From Enchytraeus crypticus (lineage: Eukaryota; Annelida; Clitellata; Enchytraeida; Enchytraeidae): a DNA stretch of 64,000 nucleotides. How positions within the stretch are numbered: position 1 is the first letter of the stretch; each line of letters starts with the position of its first letter. Below are positions 35,580 through 47,799 of the stretch, one piece after another. The stretch covers positions 186,001 to 250,000 of the forward strand of contig CAJHZI010000649.1 of assembly GCA_905160935.1 (NCBI GenBank). Reading direction: 5' to 3'. A model generated the notes under the pieces. That model made no database searches. It had not been told where the DNA came from and saw nothing but the letters and a program-made list of their open reading frames with translations. Position numbers and translations under genes: made by a program.

Positions 35580-35665
35580 TGTAGTATGAATGCCCTTGGG
35601 CATTCATAAAATGGTCGCTTACATACGGGGCGAACAATCTAACCGTTACGCCAAATCCTCCACTG
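35580..35665 (-). mobile_element. tRNA-like SINE fragment in the unit
   Basis: On the minus strand, GGCGTAACGGTTAGATTGTT resembles the A-box region of the SINE at 21,500, followed by an anticodon-arm-like stretch, then breaks off. It is repeated in units 2 and 3 (about 39,193 and 42,806). Confidence 0.5.
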
Positions 35666-36227
35666 TTTGGATTAATGAGAGTAATTAATTCTGTTAACAA
35701 CAAAGCGCATCATCCTAATTCAGTCCAAATACCTAGATATGTAGTTATTTTCTTTTTTGCATTATAATCAAACTGAAAAGACTAATAATTTTAAATTCTC
35801 TACTCTAATAGCCTTAAATAGGGTCGGAATTTAAAAAATATTTTAGCAATTTCTGAAGCCAAGGCGCTCACGAACCGAAAAGCCTCTTTTACGTTTGTTG
35901 GATCTTTGTGTTATATTCGCTTCAAAGACACGTGCAGCTACGGGTTGGTTTATTTTTCAAACAATTCGGACGCAACACGGGAAAAATTAGACCATGAATT
36001 CAACATATTCTAAAATATTATACTAGGTTATCTCTACCTATATATTAAATTTTGTCAAATATGTCGTTATTAAAAAGCAGATTGTAAGTAAATTTTTCAT
36101 TGGAGAGTCCCTGATATCATCTACGCCTATGGATTACAACTAATGTTCTCGCTGATTTACTTATTGAGTTAGTTTGATTACACGTTATTACGTTTTCAAC
36201 AGTATTTCAAGAGATTTTCTGCCATAC

Positions 36228-36341
36228 CACAGTTAGCTTCATCCTCGCCATCTTGACAATGAGGCGTACCATCACAGATATTGTAGATGCTAATGCATCT
36301 CTTTGTTGAGTTGCACCAAAAGCCGCTTCCAGTGCAATTTT
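36228..36341 (-). CDS. LDLa receptor: LDLa exon 13, type B, unit 1
   Basis: 114 bases, acceptor TTTCAG|AA, donor TGTG|GTATGG, phase 1-1. NCTGSGFWCNSTKRCISIY, then ICDGTPHC and DGEDEANC. Confidence 0.88.
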
Positions 36342-36554
36342 CTGAAAATAATAAAAACTGTAATCAAACTCAATTTTATCCTGAAATTAAATAAATTATC
36401 TAGATCATATCGAATAGATCTTTCAAGAGCAGCAACTACTGGAAGAAACTATCAAAATTATAAACATATATTATCTGACGTCGTAAATGTCAATAATAAA
36501 CGCCAAGACGTTGTTTTCATAGAATTTATTTAATTCTATCAGTGTAAAAATCTA

Positions 36555-36695
36555 ATAAGGTTAATGTTAACGTCCGTTTCCTCACTCGAAAGCAATGTCA
36601 GTGACAGGCGAACCCAGGATTTCAACCCACAAAACTGATCCGCGGTCGAATATCTTACCGACATCGCCACTGGATCCAGCCAAAGTTGGCCCGAA
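36555..36695 (-). mobile_element. tRNA-derived SINE (AGTGGCGAT family) in the unit
   Basis: Minus copy ending at the A-box end with CCGACATCGCCACTGGATCC, body CACTCGAAAGCAATGTCAGT. Present identically at about 40,168-40,308 and 43,781-43,921, so it was in place before the triplication. An open frame of 74 codons over it on the plus strand is not a gene. Confidence 0.8.
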
Positions 36696-37227
36696 TGAGC
36701 CAACGGTGTGTACACACTGTTTTGCTCACTTGAGCTTCATCAGGTGTAAAAGGGCAAGACCGTTACCCCGTATCTATAGGGACATAGTTGTTAACTGGTT
36801 ATGCAATAACTATGGCTAACGGCATATTGATACAGCAGTGAAGAAATTAAAACAATTTTACAGTTTTATTTTTGATATTTTAGGAATATTTCAGGGGAGC
36901 AACGGATTTGATTAACACTATGAAGAGTTTAGAATTAATTATACACTGGGTAATGTGGTTAACCCCAGCCTACAAGATACAATATTGATTTTTTAGATAT
37001 CACCATCTTCATATTTAATAAATATAATAAGATATCATTAAAGCTGAACTGATAAGCTTTGCGAAAGTTCTAATCCAAATTAATAGAGCTACTAAATGTA
37101 AATAAAGACATCATTTCTGTTATGGCTCCTGGCTAAGCGACATGACAATGTAGGCAATGTGTTGGTGACTCCTTCATAACACCCTGAAGTTTAAAAAATA
37201 GAATAAAAATTTTATTAGATAATTTAC

Positions 37228-37344
37228 CACAGTTTTGTTCATCTTCTCCTCCCAAACAATGAGCGGATCCGTCGCACACATATGAAGAGTGAAGACATTT
37301 CTTGAGAGTCGAACATTTATAGGGTCTCTCTGCGGGACATACGT
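37228..37344 (-). CDS. LDLa receptor: LDLa exon 12, type A', unit 2
   Basis: 117 bases, phase 1-1, same signals and same protein as exon 15 (VCDGSAHC, GGEDEQNC). Confidence 0.88.
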
Positions 37345-38999
37345 CTAAAATATATATTAATAACAAGTACAATTGATTCAATGGTGTAGTCACATAAATG
37401 CTATTGACATTCACCAAAGCATAGAGCTGATGCTGTTTCAGAAGGTTTAAATATAAGAAAAACAAAATGTATTCTTAAATATTTGTTATGTTATGTATGT
37501 ATTCTTAAATTATGTTACAAGAACTGAGGAGTATTTCAAACTATATAGTAATTTTTGGCATAAAATCATGAAGCGCGATGTACATGTATTTTTTATTTTT
37601 TATATGCGATATATAACTGAATACGATTGTTATTTACTTGCATTACTTAACTTTGTTCAATTCACAAAATCAAACCCACAAAGCGAATAGGCCGATAGCC
37701 TTATCCTAAACATTACTGTAGAAATAATTAAAATAAATAATTTAAAGTGTCTAAAAATGATTAATTGCGAAAGAAAGCTAGATCGAAAAGGCAAAACTAG
37801 ATGCAAAAACTATTTTAGCTAAATTACACGTCAGATTGTGATTAAAGTGAACTTCGGCTTAAAATACAAAAAATAATCTGAGTATGGTAATCTGCATGTT
37901 TCTAAAATATTCGGTTAGCTATACTGGGTACTGTTGCGTGTTTATTTTTTATCTCTCCTTCGATAGCACTAAAACATTCTTACAAATTAACTACTTCTCT
38001 AGTACATGTTCGAACAAAGACAATGTTACCGTACACCAATTTGGAACAATGCAGCTAAAATTTAATAAACGGCATGATTAGAGTGTGATGTAATCTTAAG
38101 TTACATTTACGATTAATTAAATCTTGATATTCATAACCTTAGTTGGATATAAAATGTATAGTGAGTGTATTATAATTTATTATAGAATACACTGGTGCCT
38201 ATGGAAAGTCTAATTTAACTTCAGTTATACAATGCTCCTAAATTACAATTGGAAGAATTGCGAATTTAAGCGTTGAATATTAGTTATGTTGGAGGTTAAT
38301 GATTCAGTGTTATATCCGGGACATACCTACTAGACCAACTGTTAAATACAGAGGTTGTAAGAGTCAACAAAAGCAAAAACCGAAGAAGGTAATCCACCTC
38401 TGAACTTCAGAAGTCATATACATGTATATTCTCAATAACCGTCAGCTAAATCAAAAGGTCAGCAACGTAAGGCATAGCCTTTTGAAAAGGAATTAACTTT
38501 TTGATTGATACTTTCACGCTCTATATTGCAAGAAAAGCTCAGGGTGTGAATATGCACCTTGGATCTGCGACTTCACTTTCTTGAACACTAGAGAGAGAGA
38601 GATAGATAGAGAGAGAGAGCGAGAGAGAGGGATGCGATTGAATTATAAATTTGAGAATTAGGTGACATAAAACGTAACGTAGGAAAAGATTGGACTCTCT
38701 AGCAAAGTAATTTTTAAATATTTTATTTTAAAAATTAAGGAAACAAATTAAGATAGAAGTTTGAGATGAAAGTAAATTTTAATTAATTTGAGAATTTACA
38801 AAACTTTATTGTAATATGCTCGCTTGGTAGAAAGCACAAATTGAAAAAGGCAGGGAAGTCAGATGATTTTAGTGCCTAATAGAAAGGAGATTTTAGAGTC
38901 ACAATTGCTGGGAAATGAGCAACTGAATGAAATTAAATTAACATGAAGGTCAACATGAAATATATACGGTAATTGCTATATTTAAATAGATAATCTAAC

Positions 39000-39116
39000 C
39001 ACATTTCTCATCTTCTCCTCCAATGCAATGGATAGATCCGTCGCAAACATTGTACGTAGCTAGACATTGACTTTGGTTTGCTGAACATTTAAACGGTCTG
39101 CTACTAGGACAGGTGA
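39000..39116 (-). CDS. LDLa receptor: LDLa exon 11, type A, unit 2
   Basis: 117 bases, phase 1-1, same protein as exon 14 (VCDGSIHC, GGEDEKC). Confidence 0.87.
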
Positions 39117-39840
39117 CTACAAAAGATATCAAAGGCAGAGGTATTATCTTTTATTTCAGTACCAGTCTTAGAAAAGGAGAAACACATTTACATGTAGTAT
39201 GAATGCCCTTGGGCATTCATAAAATGGTCGCTTACATACGGGGCGAACAATCTAACCGTTACGCCAAATCCTCCACTGTTTGGATTAATGAGAGTAATTA
39301 ATTCTGTTAACAACAAAGCGCATCATCCTAATTCAGTCCAAATACCTAGATATGTAGTTATTTTCTTTTTTGCATTATAATCAAACTGAAAAGACTAATA
39401 ATTTTAAATTCTCTACTCTAATAGCCTTAAATAGGGTCGGAATTTAAAAAATATTTTAGCAATTTCTGAAGCCAAGGCGCTCACGAACCGAAAAGCCTCT
39501 TTTACGTTTGTTGGATCTTTGTGTTATATTCGCTTCAAAGACACGTGCAGCTACGGGTTGGTTTATTTTTCAAACAATTCGGACGCAACACGGGAAAAAT
39601 TAGACCATGAATTCAACATATTCTAAAATTTTATACTAGGTTATCTCTACCTATATATTAAATTTTGTCAAATATGTCGTTATTAAAAAGCAGATTGTAA
39701 GTAAATTTTTCATTGGAGAGTCCCTGATATCATCTACGCCTATGGATTACAACTAATGTTCTCGCTGATTTACTTATTGAGTTAGTTTGATTACACGTTA
39801 TTACGTTTTCAACAGTATTTCAAGAGATTTTCTGCCATAC

Positions 39841-39954
39841 CACAGTTAGCTTCATCCTCGCCATCTTGACAATGAGGCGTACCATCACAGATATTGTAGA
39901 TGCTAATGCATCTCTTTGTTGAGTTGCACCAAAAGCCGCTTCCAGTGCAATTTT
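39841..39954 (-). CDS. LDLa receptor: LDLa exon 10, type B, unit 2
   Basis: 114 bases, phase 1-1, same protein as exon 13 (ICDGTPHC, DGEDEANC). Confidence 0.88.
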
Positions 39955-40840
39955 CTGAAAATAATAAAAACTGTAATCAAACTCAATTTTATCCTGAAAT
40001 TAAATAAATTATCTAGATCATATCGAATAGATCTTTCAAGAGCAGCAACTACTGGAAGAAACTATCAAAATTATAAACATATATTATCTGACGTCGTAAA
40101 TGTCAATAATAAACGCCAAGACGTTGTTTTCATAGAATTTATTTAATTCTATCAGTGTAAAAATCTAATAAGGTTAATGTTAACGTCCGTTTCCTCACTC
40201 GAAAGCAATGTCAGTGACAGGCGAACCCAGGATTTCAACCCACAAAACTGATCCGCGGTCGAATATCTTACCGACATCGCCACTGGATCCAGCCAAAGTT
40301 GGCCCGAATGAGCCAACGGTGTGTACACACTGTTTTGCTCACTTGAGCTTCATCAGGTGTAAAAGGGCAAGACCGTTACCCCGTATCTATAGGGACATAG
40401 TTGTTAACTGGTTATGCAATAACTATGGCTAACGGCATATTGATACAGCAGTGAAGAAATTAAAACAATTTTACAGTTTTATTTTTGATATTTTAGGAAT
40501 ATTTCAGGGGAGCAACGGATTTGATTAACACTATGAAGAGTTTAGAATTAATTATACACTGGGTAATGTGGTTAACCCCAGCCTACAAGATACAATATTG
40601 ATTTTTTAGATATCACCATCTTCATATTTAATAAATATAATAAGATATCATTAAAGCTGAACTGATAAGCTTTGCGAAAGTTCTAATCCAAATTAATAGA
40701 GCTACTAAATGTAAATAAAGACATCATTTCTGTTATGGCTCCTGGCTAAGCGACATGACAATGTAGGCAATGTGTTGGTGACTCCTTCATAACACCCTGA
40801 AGTTTAAAAAATAGAATAAGAATTTTAATAGATAATTTAC

Positions 40841-40957
40841 CACAGTTTTGTTCATCTTCTCCTCCCAAACAATGAGCGGATCCGTCGCACACATATGAAG
40901 AGTGAAGACATTTCTTGAGAGTCGAACATTTATAGGGTCTCTCTGCGGGACATACGT
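40841..40957 (-). CDS. LDLa receptor: LDLa exon 9, type A', unit 3
   Basis: 117 bases, phase 1-1, same domain as exons 12 and 15. Its downstream intron carries the AAGAATTTTAAT variant shared with the older copy at 44,433. Confidence 0.88.
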
Positions 40958-42612
40958 CTAAAATATATATTAATAACAAGTACAATTGATTCAATGGTGT
41001 AGTCACATAAATGCTATTGACATTCACCAAAGCATAGAGCTGATGCTGTTTCAGAAGGTTTAAATATAAGAAAAACAAAATGTATTCTTAAATATTTGTT
41101 ATGTTATGTATGTATTCTTAAATTATGTTACAAGAACTGAGGAGTATTTCAAACTATATAGTAATTTTTGGCATAAAATCATGAAGCGCGATGTACATGT
41201 ATTTTTTATTTTTTATATGCGATATATAACTGAATACGATTGTTATTTACTTGCATTACTTAACTTTGTTCAATTCACAAAATCAAACCCACAAAGCGAA
41301 TAGGCCGATAGCCTTATCCTAAACATTACTGTAGAAATAATTAAAATAAATAATTTAAAGTGTCTAAAAATGATTAATTGCGAAAGAAAGCTAGATCGAA
41401 AAGGCAAAACTAGATGCAAAAACTATTTTAGCTAAATTACACGTCAGATTGTGATTAAAGTGAACTTCGGCTTAAAATACAAAAAATAATCTGAGTATGG
41501 TAATCTGCATGTTTCTAAAATATTCGGTTAGCTATACTGGGTACTGTTGCGTGTTTATTTTTTATCTCTCCTTCGATAGCACTAAAACATTCTTACAAAT
41601 TAACTACTTCTCTAGTACATGTTCGAACAAAGACAATGTTACCGTACACCAATTTGGAACAATGCAGCTAAAATTTAATAAACGGCATGATTAGAGTGTG
41701 ATGTAATCTTAAGTTACATTTACGATTAATTAAATCTTGATATTCATAACCTTAGTTGGATATAAAATGTATAGTGAGTGTATTATAATTTATTATAGAA
41801 TACACTGGTGCCTATGGAAAGTCTAATTTAACTTCAGTTATACAATGCTCCTAAATTACAATTGGAAGAATTGCGAATTTAAGCGTTGAATATTAGTTAT
41901 GTTGGAGGTTAATGATTCAGTGTTATATCCGGGACATACCTACTAGACCAACTGTTAAATACAGAGGTTGTAAGAGTCAACAAAAGCAAAAACCGAAGAA
42001 GGTAATCCACCTCTGAACTTCAGAAGTCATATACATGTATATTCTCAATAACCGTCAGCTAAATCAAAAGGTCAGCAACGTAAGGCATAGCCTTTTGAAA
42101 AGGAATTAACTTTTTGATTGATACTTTCACGCTCTATATTGCAAGAAAAGCTCAGGGTGTGAATATGCACCTTGGATCTGCGACTTCACTTTCTTGAACA
42201 CTAGAGAGAGAGAGATAGATAGAGAGAGAGAGCGAGAGAGAGGGATGCGATTGAATTATAAATTTGAGAATTAGGTGACATAAAACGTAACGTAGGAAAA
42301 GATTGGACTCTCTAGCAAAGTAATTTTTAAATATTTTATTTTAAAAATTAAGGAAACAAATTAAGATAGAAGTTTGAGATGAAAGTAAATTTTAATTAAT
42401 TTGAGAATTTACAAAACTTTATTGTAATATGCTCGCTTGGTAGAAAGCACAAATTGAAAAAGGCAGGGAAGTCAGATGATTTTAGTGCTTAATAGAAAGG
42501 AGATTTTAGAGTCACAATTGCTGGGAAATGAGCAACTGAATGAAATTAAATTAACATGAAGGTCAACATGAAATATATACGGTAATTGCTATATTTAAAT
42601 AGATAATCTAAC

Positions 42613-42729
42613 CACATTTCTCATCTTCTCCTCCAATGCAATGGATAGATCCGTCGCAAACATTGTACGTAGCTAGACATTGACTTTGGTTTGCTGAACA
42701 TTTAAACGGTCTGCTACTAGGACAGGTGA
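42613..42729 (-). CDS. LDLa receptor: LDLa exon 8, type A, unit 3
   Basis: 117 bases, phase 1-1, same protein as exons 11 and 14. Confidence 0.87.
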
Positions 42730-43453
42730 CTACAAAAGATATCAAAGGCAGAGGTATTATCTTTTATTTCAGTACCAGTCTTAGAAAAGGAGAAACACAT
42801 TTACATGTAGTATGAATGCCCTTGGGCATTCATAAAATGGTCGCTTACATACGGGGCGAACAATCTAACCGTTACGCCAAATCCTCCACTGTTTGGATTA
42901 ATGAGAGTAATTAATTCTGTTAACAACAAAGCGCATCATCCTAATTCAGTCCAAATACCTAGATATGTAGTTATTTTCTTTTTTGCATTATAATCAAACT
43001 GAAAAGACTAATAATTTTAAATTCTCTACTCTAATAGCCTTAAATAGGGTCGGAATTTAAAAAATATTTTAGCAATTTCTGAAGCCAAGGCGCTCACGAA
43101 CCGAAAAGCCTCTTTTACGTTTGTTGGATCTTTGTGTTATATTCGCTTCAAAGACACGTGCAGCTACGGGTTGGTTTATTTTTCAAACAATTCGGACGCA
43201 ACACGGGAAAAATTAGACCATGAATTCAACATATTCTAAAATTTTATACTAGGTTATCTCTACCTATATATTAAATTTTGTCAAATATGTCGTTATTAAA
43301 AAGCAGATTGTAAGTAAATTTTTCATTGGAGAGTCCCTGATATCATCTACGCCTATGGATTACAACTAATGTTCTCGCTGATTTACTTATTGAGTTAGTT
43401 TGATTACACGTTATTACGTTTTCAACAGTATTTCAAGAGATTTTCTGCCATAC

Positions 43454-43567
43454 CACAGTTAGCTTCATCCTCGCCATCTTGACAATGAGGCGTACCATCA
43501 CAGATATTGTAGATGCTAATGCATCTCTTTGTTGAGTTGCACCAAAAGCCGCTTCCAGTGCAATTTT
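43454..43567 (-). CDS. LDLa receptor: LDLa exon 7, type B, unit 3
   Basis: 114 bases, phase 1-1, same protein as exons 10 and 13. Confidence 0.88.
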
Positions 43568-44453
43568 CTGAAAATAATAAAAACTGTAATCAAACTCAAT
43601 TTTATCCTGAAATTAAATAAATTATCTAGATCATATCGAATAGATCTTTCAAGAGCAGCAACTACTGGAAGAAACTATCAAAATTATAAACATATATTAT
43701 CTGACGTCGTAAATGTCAATAATAAACGCCAAGACGTTGTTTTCATAGAATTTATTTAATTCTATCAGTGTAAAAATCTAATAAGGTTAATGTTAACGTC
43801 CGTTTCCTCACTCGAAAGCAATGTCAGTGACAGGCGAACCCAGGATTTCAACCCACAAAACTGATCCGCGGTCGAATATCTTACCGACATCGCCACTGGA
43901 TCCAGCCAAAGTTGGCCCGAATGAGCCAACGGTGTGTACACACTGTTTTGCTCACTTGAGCTTCATCAGGTGTAAAAGGGCAAGACCGTTACCCCGTATC
44001 TATAGGGACATAGTTGTTAACTGGTTATGCAATAACTATGGCTAACGGCATATTGATACAGCAGTGAAGAAATTAAAACAATTTTACAGTTTTATTTTTG
44101 ATATTTTAGGAATATTTCAGGGGAGCAACGGATTTGATTAACACTATGAAGAGTTTAGAATTAATTATACACTGGGTAATGTGGTTAACCCCAGCCTACA
44201 AGATACAATATTGATTTTTTAGATATCACCATCTTCATATTTAATAAATATAATAAGATATCATTAAAGCTGAACTGATAAGCTTTGCGAAAGTTCTAAT
44301 CCAAATTAATAGAGCTACTAAATGTAAATAAAGACATCATTTCTGTTATGGCTCCTGGCTAAGCGACATGACAATGTAGGCAATGTGTTGGTGACTCCTT
44401 CATAACACCCTGAAGTTTAAAAAATAGAATAAGAATTTTAATAGATAATTTAC

Positions 44454-44570
44454 CACAGTTTTGTTCATCTTCCCCTCCCGAACAATGAGCGGATCCGTCG
44501 CACACATATGAAGAGTAAAGGCATTTTTTGAGAGTAGAACATTTAAAGGGTCTGTCTGCGGGGCATACGT
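44454..44570 (-). CDS. LDLa receptor: LDLa exon 6, type A', older copy
   Basis: 117 bases, acceptor TTTTAG|AC, donor TGTG|GTAAAT, phase 1-1. CPADRPFKCSTLKKCLYSSY, then VCDGSAHC and GGEDEQNC with a Ser-Gly-Gly variant. It differs from units 1-3 at several codons. The near-identity to the units ends inside this exon, so it contains or adjoins the crossover point. Confidence 0.88.
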
Positions 44571-44777
44571 CTAAAATATATACAAATAACAAATTAAAAC
44601 TGACGGCCTAATTATGTAGTTTACATAAATGCTATTGACATTTACTAAAGAACATAGCTGTTCTGATTTCATACGTTAAACTAGGTCTACAGAAGCAACA
44701 TATTTATTCCAGAATTATGCTACAAGTACAAGTCTTAGAACTGGCGATCAAACCAACTGGCAATCTAAGCAAACTTA

Positions 44778-44915
44778 GATTGGCTGGAGCCAGTGGCGAT
44801 GTCGGTAAGCTATTCTTTAGCGGATCAGTATGTGCGGGGTTCAAATCCTGTCTCGCTCGTCACTGACATCGCTTTCGAGTGATGAAACTGACGTTAACTT
44901 TAGCTTTAACAGCTT
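44778..44915 (+). mobile_element. tRNA-derived SINE (AGTGGCGAT family)
   Basis: Plus copy: A-box CAGTGGCGATGTCGGTAAG, GGATCAGTATGTGCGGGGTT, B-box GGGGTTCAAATCC, body GTCACTGACATCGCTTTCGA. It is absent at this place in units 1-3, hence inserted after the old duplication or lost from the others. Confidence 0.85.
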
Positions 44916-45854
44916 TTTTAGAACTCAAATTTATTTCGACTTATATATTAATATTTGCCACAAAATCATAAAGTATGATGTGTTGCTAATTTTATATGCC
45001 TTAAAATGAATACAATGTATGTTTATCTGCAATGAGTAACTACAAAAAAGTTCAATTCATATATAACGACCCTATAGGGCGCATGTACCCGTTGTCTTAC
45101 AGTCATGTATAAATAAATAAAATAATTTAAAGTGTAGAAATGGTCAACTGCGAAACAGATCTACATGTAGATCTACAAAGCAAAACCAAAACTTAATGTA
45201 AAATCTCATTGATCACTAAATAAATTACTTATGTCAGAATGAAAGTAAACTGAATTTTGGGTTAAATACAATATATTATCTGAACATGGTATTTCGAATT
45301 TTGCTGCATTATTTGGTTCACTGTATACACAGGTTACTCTTTTCATTAATTTCTAATATAATTACCTTTGCTATTCCTAAATCACATTTGGTCATAAATT
45401 GCGTGTATGCTATTATTGATATTTTTTGTGGAATTCACTGATATCTATAGATATTTAAATATTACCGCAGTAAAGCATTCCAATTAAAATTGAAAGAATT
45501 GCAAATTTTGAACATAGGATATTAATATATTAAATAAAGATATTGATATTTCCGTTTTGTACCCGGTTCATTTATCAGTAAGTCAACTAACTGTTAACTG
45601 TAAGTGTCGCAAGAGAAGACACAAACATAAACTGCATAAGGTATTGGGAAATCACTTCAAAAGCAACATTAGCAATATGTTTTCTCAAGTCAATGGCTTC
45701 TTTAATTATGGGTAAGATATATCCTTTTGTGAAAAGATTAACCTATTGCCTTGAGTGCTCTGTGTAGAGTGTTAAAGGAGGCTTAGAGTGAATAAGTACC
45801 TTTGATATGCCACTTGGCTTAACATTACAGATACTAGGGTAGTATATATTGCAT

Positions 45855-45859
45855 ATATA

Positions 45860-45907
<48 letters not shown>

Positions 45908-45908
45908 A

Positions 45909-45972
<64 letters not shown>

Positions 45973-46050
45973 CGATAGAGAGAGAAAGAGAGAGACAGAG
46001 AGAGAGAAAGAGAGAGAGATATAGAGCGAGAGGGGGGGGGGGGAAAGCAG
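45855..46050. repeat. (TA)n then (GA)n microsatellite with poly-G
   Basis: AT run, then a long GA run ending in about 12 G near 46,032. Confidence 0.95.
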
Positions 46051-46608
46051 GTTGAATTAGAAATGTAAGAATTATTTGAAATATAATAATGCAATGTGAG
46101 ACAAGATTGCAATATGTGTAAAAAAAGTTTTTTAAATTTGTATCTATCAGAAACTACGATTAAAGCAATCTTAAAATATAGAAGAAAGAGTGATAAAAGT
46201 AAAATTTACATAATTTTAGAATGTAAATTGACCAACGCGATTGTCCTGCAACATGCTTGTCTGGTAGAATTACAAAAATGTAAAGACATGGAAGTCAGAA
46301 GACATTAGTGCAGTTAAAAGATAGGATCCAAATAATAAAAATAAAGAGACTATTTTAGCAATAATAAGACTTTAGTAACACGGTTATTAGCTAAATGCAA
46401 TGGAATAAAATGGAATCCTGAATATTGATTAGGAATTAACAGGTGACTGTCGCAGTCACTTTGGATGCAAATCAAACCACCTCCGGTGATGGAGGGCATG
46501 AAGAAATAGAATGGAGAATGAAAGACAATACTCATCTAATCATAAAGGATTATAACATTTAACATGAAATATATACGGTAATTGCTACATTTAAATAGAT
46601 AATCTAAC

Positions 46609-46725
46609 CACACTTCTCATCTTCTCCTCCAATGCAATGGTTATATCCGTCGCAAACATTGTACGTAGCTAGACATTGACTTTGGTTTGCTGAACATTTA
46701 AACGGTCTGCTACTTGGACAGGTGA
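46609..46725 (-). CDS. LDLa receptor: LDLa exon 5, type A, older copy
   Basis: 117 bases, acceptor TTTCAG|TC, donor TGTG|GTTAGA, phase 1-1. CPSSRPFKCSANQSQCLATY, then VCDGYNHC and GGEDEKC. It differs from exons 8, 11 and 14 mainly at the YN pair. Confidence 0.87.
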
Positions 46726-46954
46726 CTGAAAAATATTAAAAGAAGAGGTATTATCTTATGTTTCAGTACCAGTATTTAAAAAGAGACACTCAAGCACCTT
46801 CATGTTAAATGCTAAATTTAAATTAAATTTAAATTTTAAATAAAAAAAGGCTAAATTTAATGCAAACAGCTTCACATTGAAATTAATGAATGACTTTCTT
46901 TTATTATTCCGTATAGTTACACACATGTGATACGCATGTGCAGTAGAGCTTCCT

Positions 46955-47525
46955 TTCTTACGGTTGCTATTTTTGTAGTTTTCGTCATTTCCTCCTTTAT
47001 CCTCTCCATGGTAATTAGTAATCCTTCCATCTCCGTGTTATGTCCGGGGTGTTTGAAGAATTGATCAACCGGTGACTGCACGTGTCGTAGAAGGCGACTA
47101 AAGCACTAAGATCCATACCATCGTCAGAAAGGGCATTCGGTTGGTGAGCGCCTAGGCTCCAGAAACTGCTGCAAAAATTTAAACGAATGGAAAAGTCTCA
47201 AATATGTGATTGACTGATGATATGATGTAGGATAGAGTAGATTTGCGACAGTCTATTCGTATCCCGACCCTAGTTAAACTGGAATTCAGGGGAAGATGAT
47301 GATGATGATTGTTATTAGTAATCATTGCCTTTTGATGGCGCTTCAATAGCAGCCAGTGCATATTTAAGCATAACCTCCAACACCTGGAGATTCTTTTACA
47401 TTCAAAGCTGTCAACATTCGGTCTTCCAGAGTGGTCTCCCACAAAGTACTAATCGCTCGCAATGTGGCTTTCTTCATTCAATTGACGCGCGACTTAACCG
47501 AGTGCGCTAAATCCCCCTCCCATAA
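46955..47525 (-). mobile_element. 5S-rRNA-derived SINE, copy 2, split by an insertion
   Basis: Body ends lie at 46,970-47,030 and 47,305-47,525. The 5S-like part (about 47,491-47,418) is more decayed than in the copy at 56,610 but keeps AGTACTTTGTGGGAGACCAC on the minus strand. The body word ATTAGTAATC appears on both sides of the interruption. Confidence 0.65.
47030..47310 (-). mobile_element. (ATC)n-tailed repeat inserted into the 5S SINE
   Basis: About 270 bp ending in (GAT)n at 47,296-47,308. The adjoining CGTATCCCGACCCTAGTTAA matches in inverse the block at 9,820-9,850. It is flanked by the ATTAGTAATC duplication, consistent with retroposition. Confidence 0.6.
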
Positions 47526-47655
47526 TGACTGATGTCACTCAAAACCAATGAAGTAGAAATAAAGGTCCCACTGAGTGATTGATTGACTGAAGTTGTAATT
47601 ACATATTACTACGTAGTCAACAGTAGAGCCTATTTCACGAGATTGTCTGCCATAC

Positions 47656-47769
47656 CACAGTTAGCTTCGTCCTCGCCATCTTGACAATGAGACGTACCAT
47701 CACAGACGTAGGAGTTGTCTATGCATCGCTTTGTTGATCTGCACCAAAAGATACCTTCGGTGCAATTTT
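47656..47769 (-). CDS. LDLa receptor: LDLa exon 4, type B, older copy
   Basis: 114 bases, acceptor TTTAG|AA, donor TGTG|GTATGG, phase 1-1. NCTEGIFWCRSTKRCIDNSY, then VCDGTSHC and DGEDEANC. Confidence 0.87.
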
Positions 47770-47799
47770 CTAAAGCAAATAAAAACTGCCACTAAACTC

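Larger units (their letters stand above)
33567..44475. repeat. recent tandem triplication, 3,613-bp unit, within the receptor gene
   Basis: Three head-to-tail units (about 33,567-37,179, 37,180-40,792 and 40,793-44,405, with identity running on to about 44,475) are almost base-identical over exons and introns. By eye only a handful of differences appear: 33,775 G versus A in later copies, 36,017 A versus T, 42,489 T versus C, and the AAGAATTTTAAT variant near 40,820 and 44,433 versus AAAAATTTTATT in the first two. Each unit carries, in gene order, LDLa exons of type B, A and A'. Left of 33,567 and right of 44,475 the homology continues at clearly lower identity, so unequal crossing-over between older duplicates is the likely origin. 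An assembly artefact has to be excluded. Confidence 0.95.

Noticed and set aside
33880-44045. Repeated plus-strand frames of 60-76 codons in each 3.6-kb unit
   Set aside because: They are opposite to the gene, lie in introns or over a SINE, have no recognisable motif, and recur only because the unit is triplicated.
33567-44475. CRISPR-like or satellite array
   Set aside because: The unit is 3.6 kb with exons and introns; there are no short direct repeats with unique spacers.
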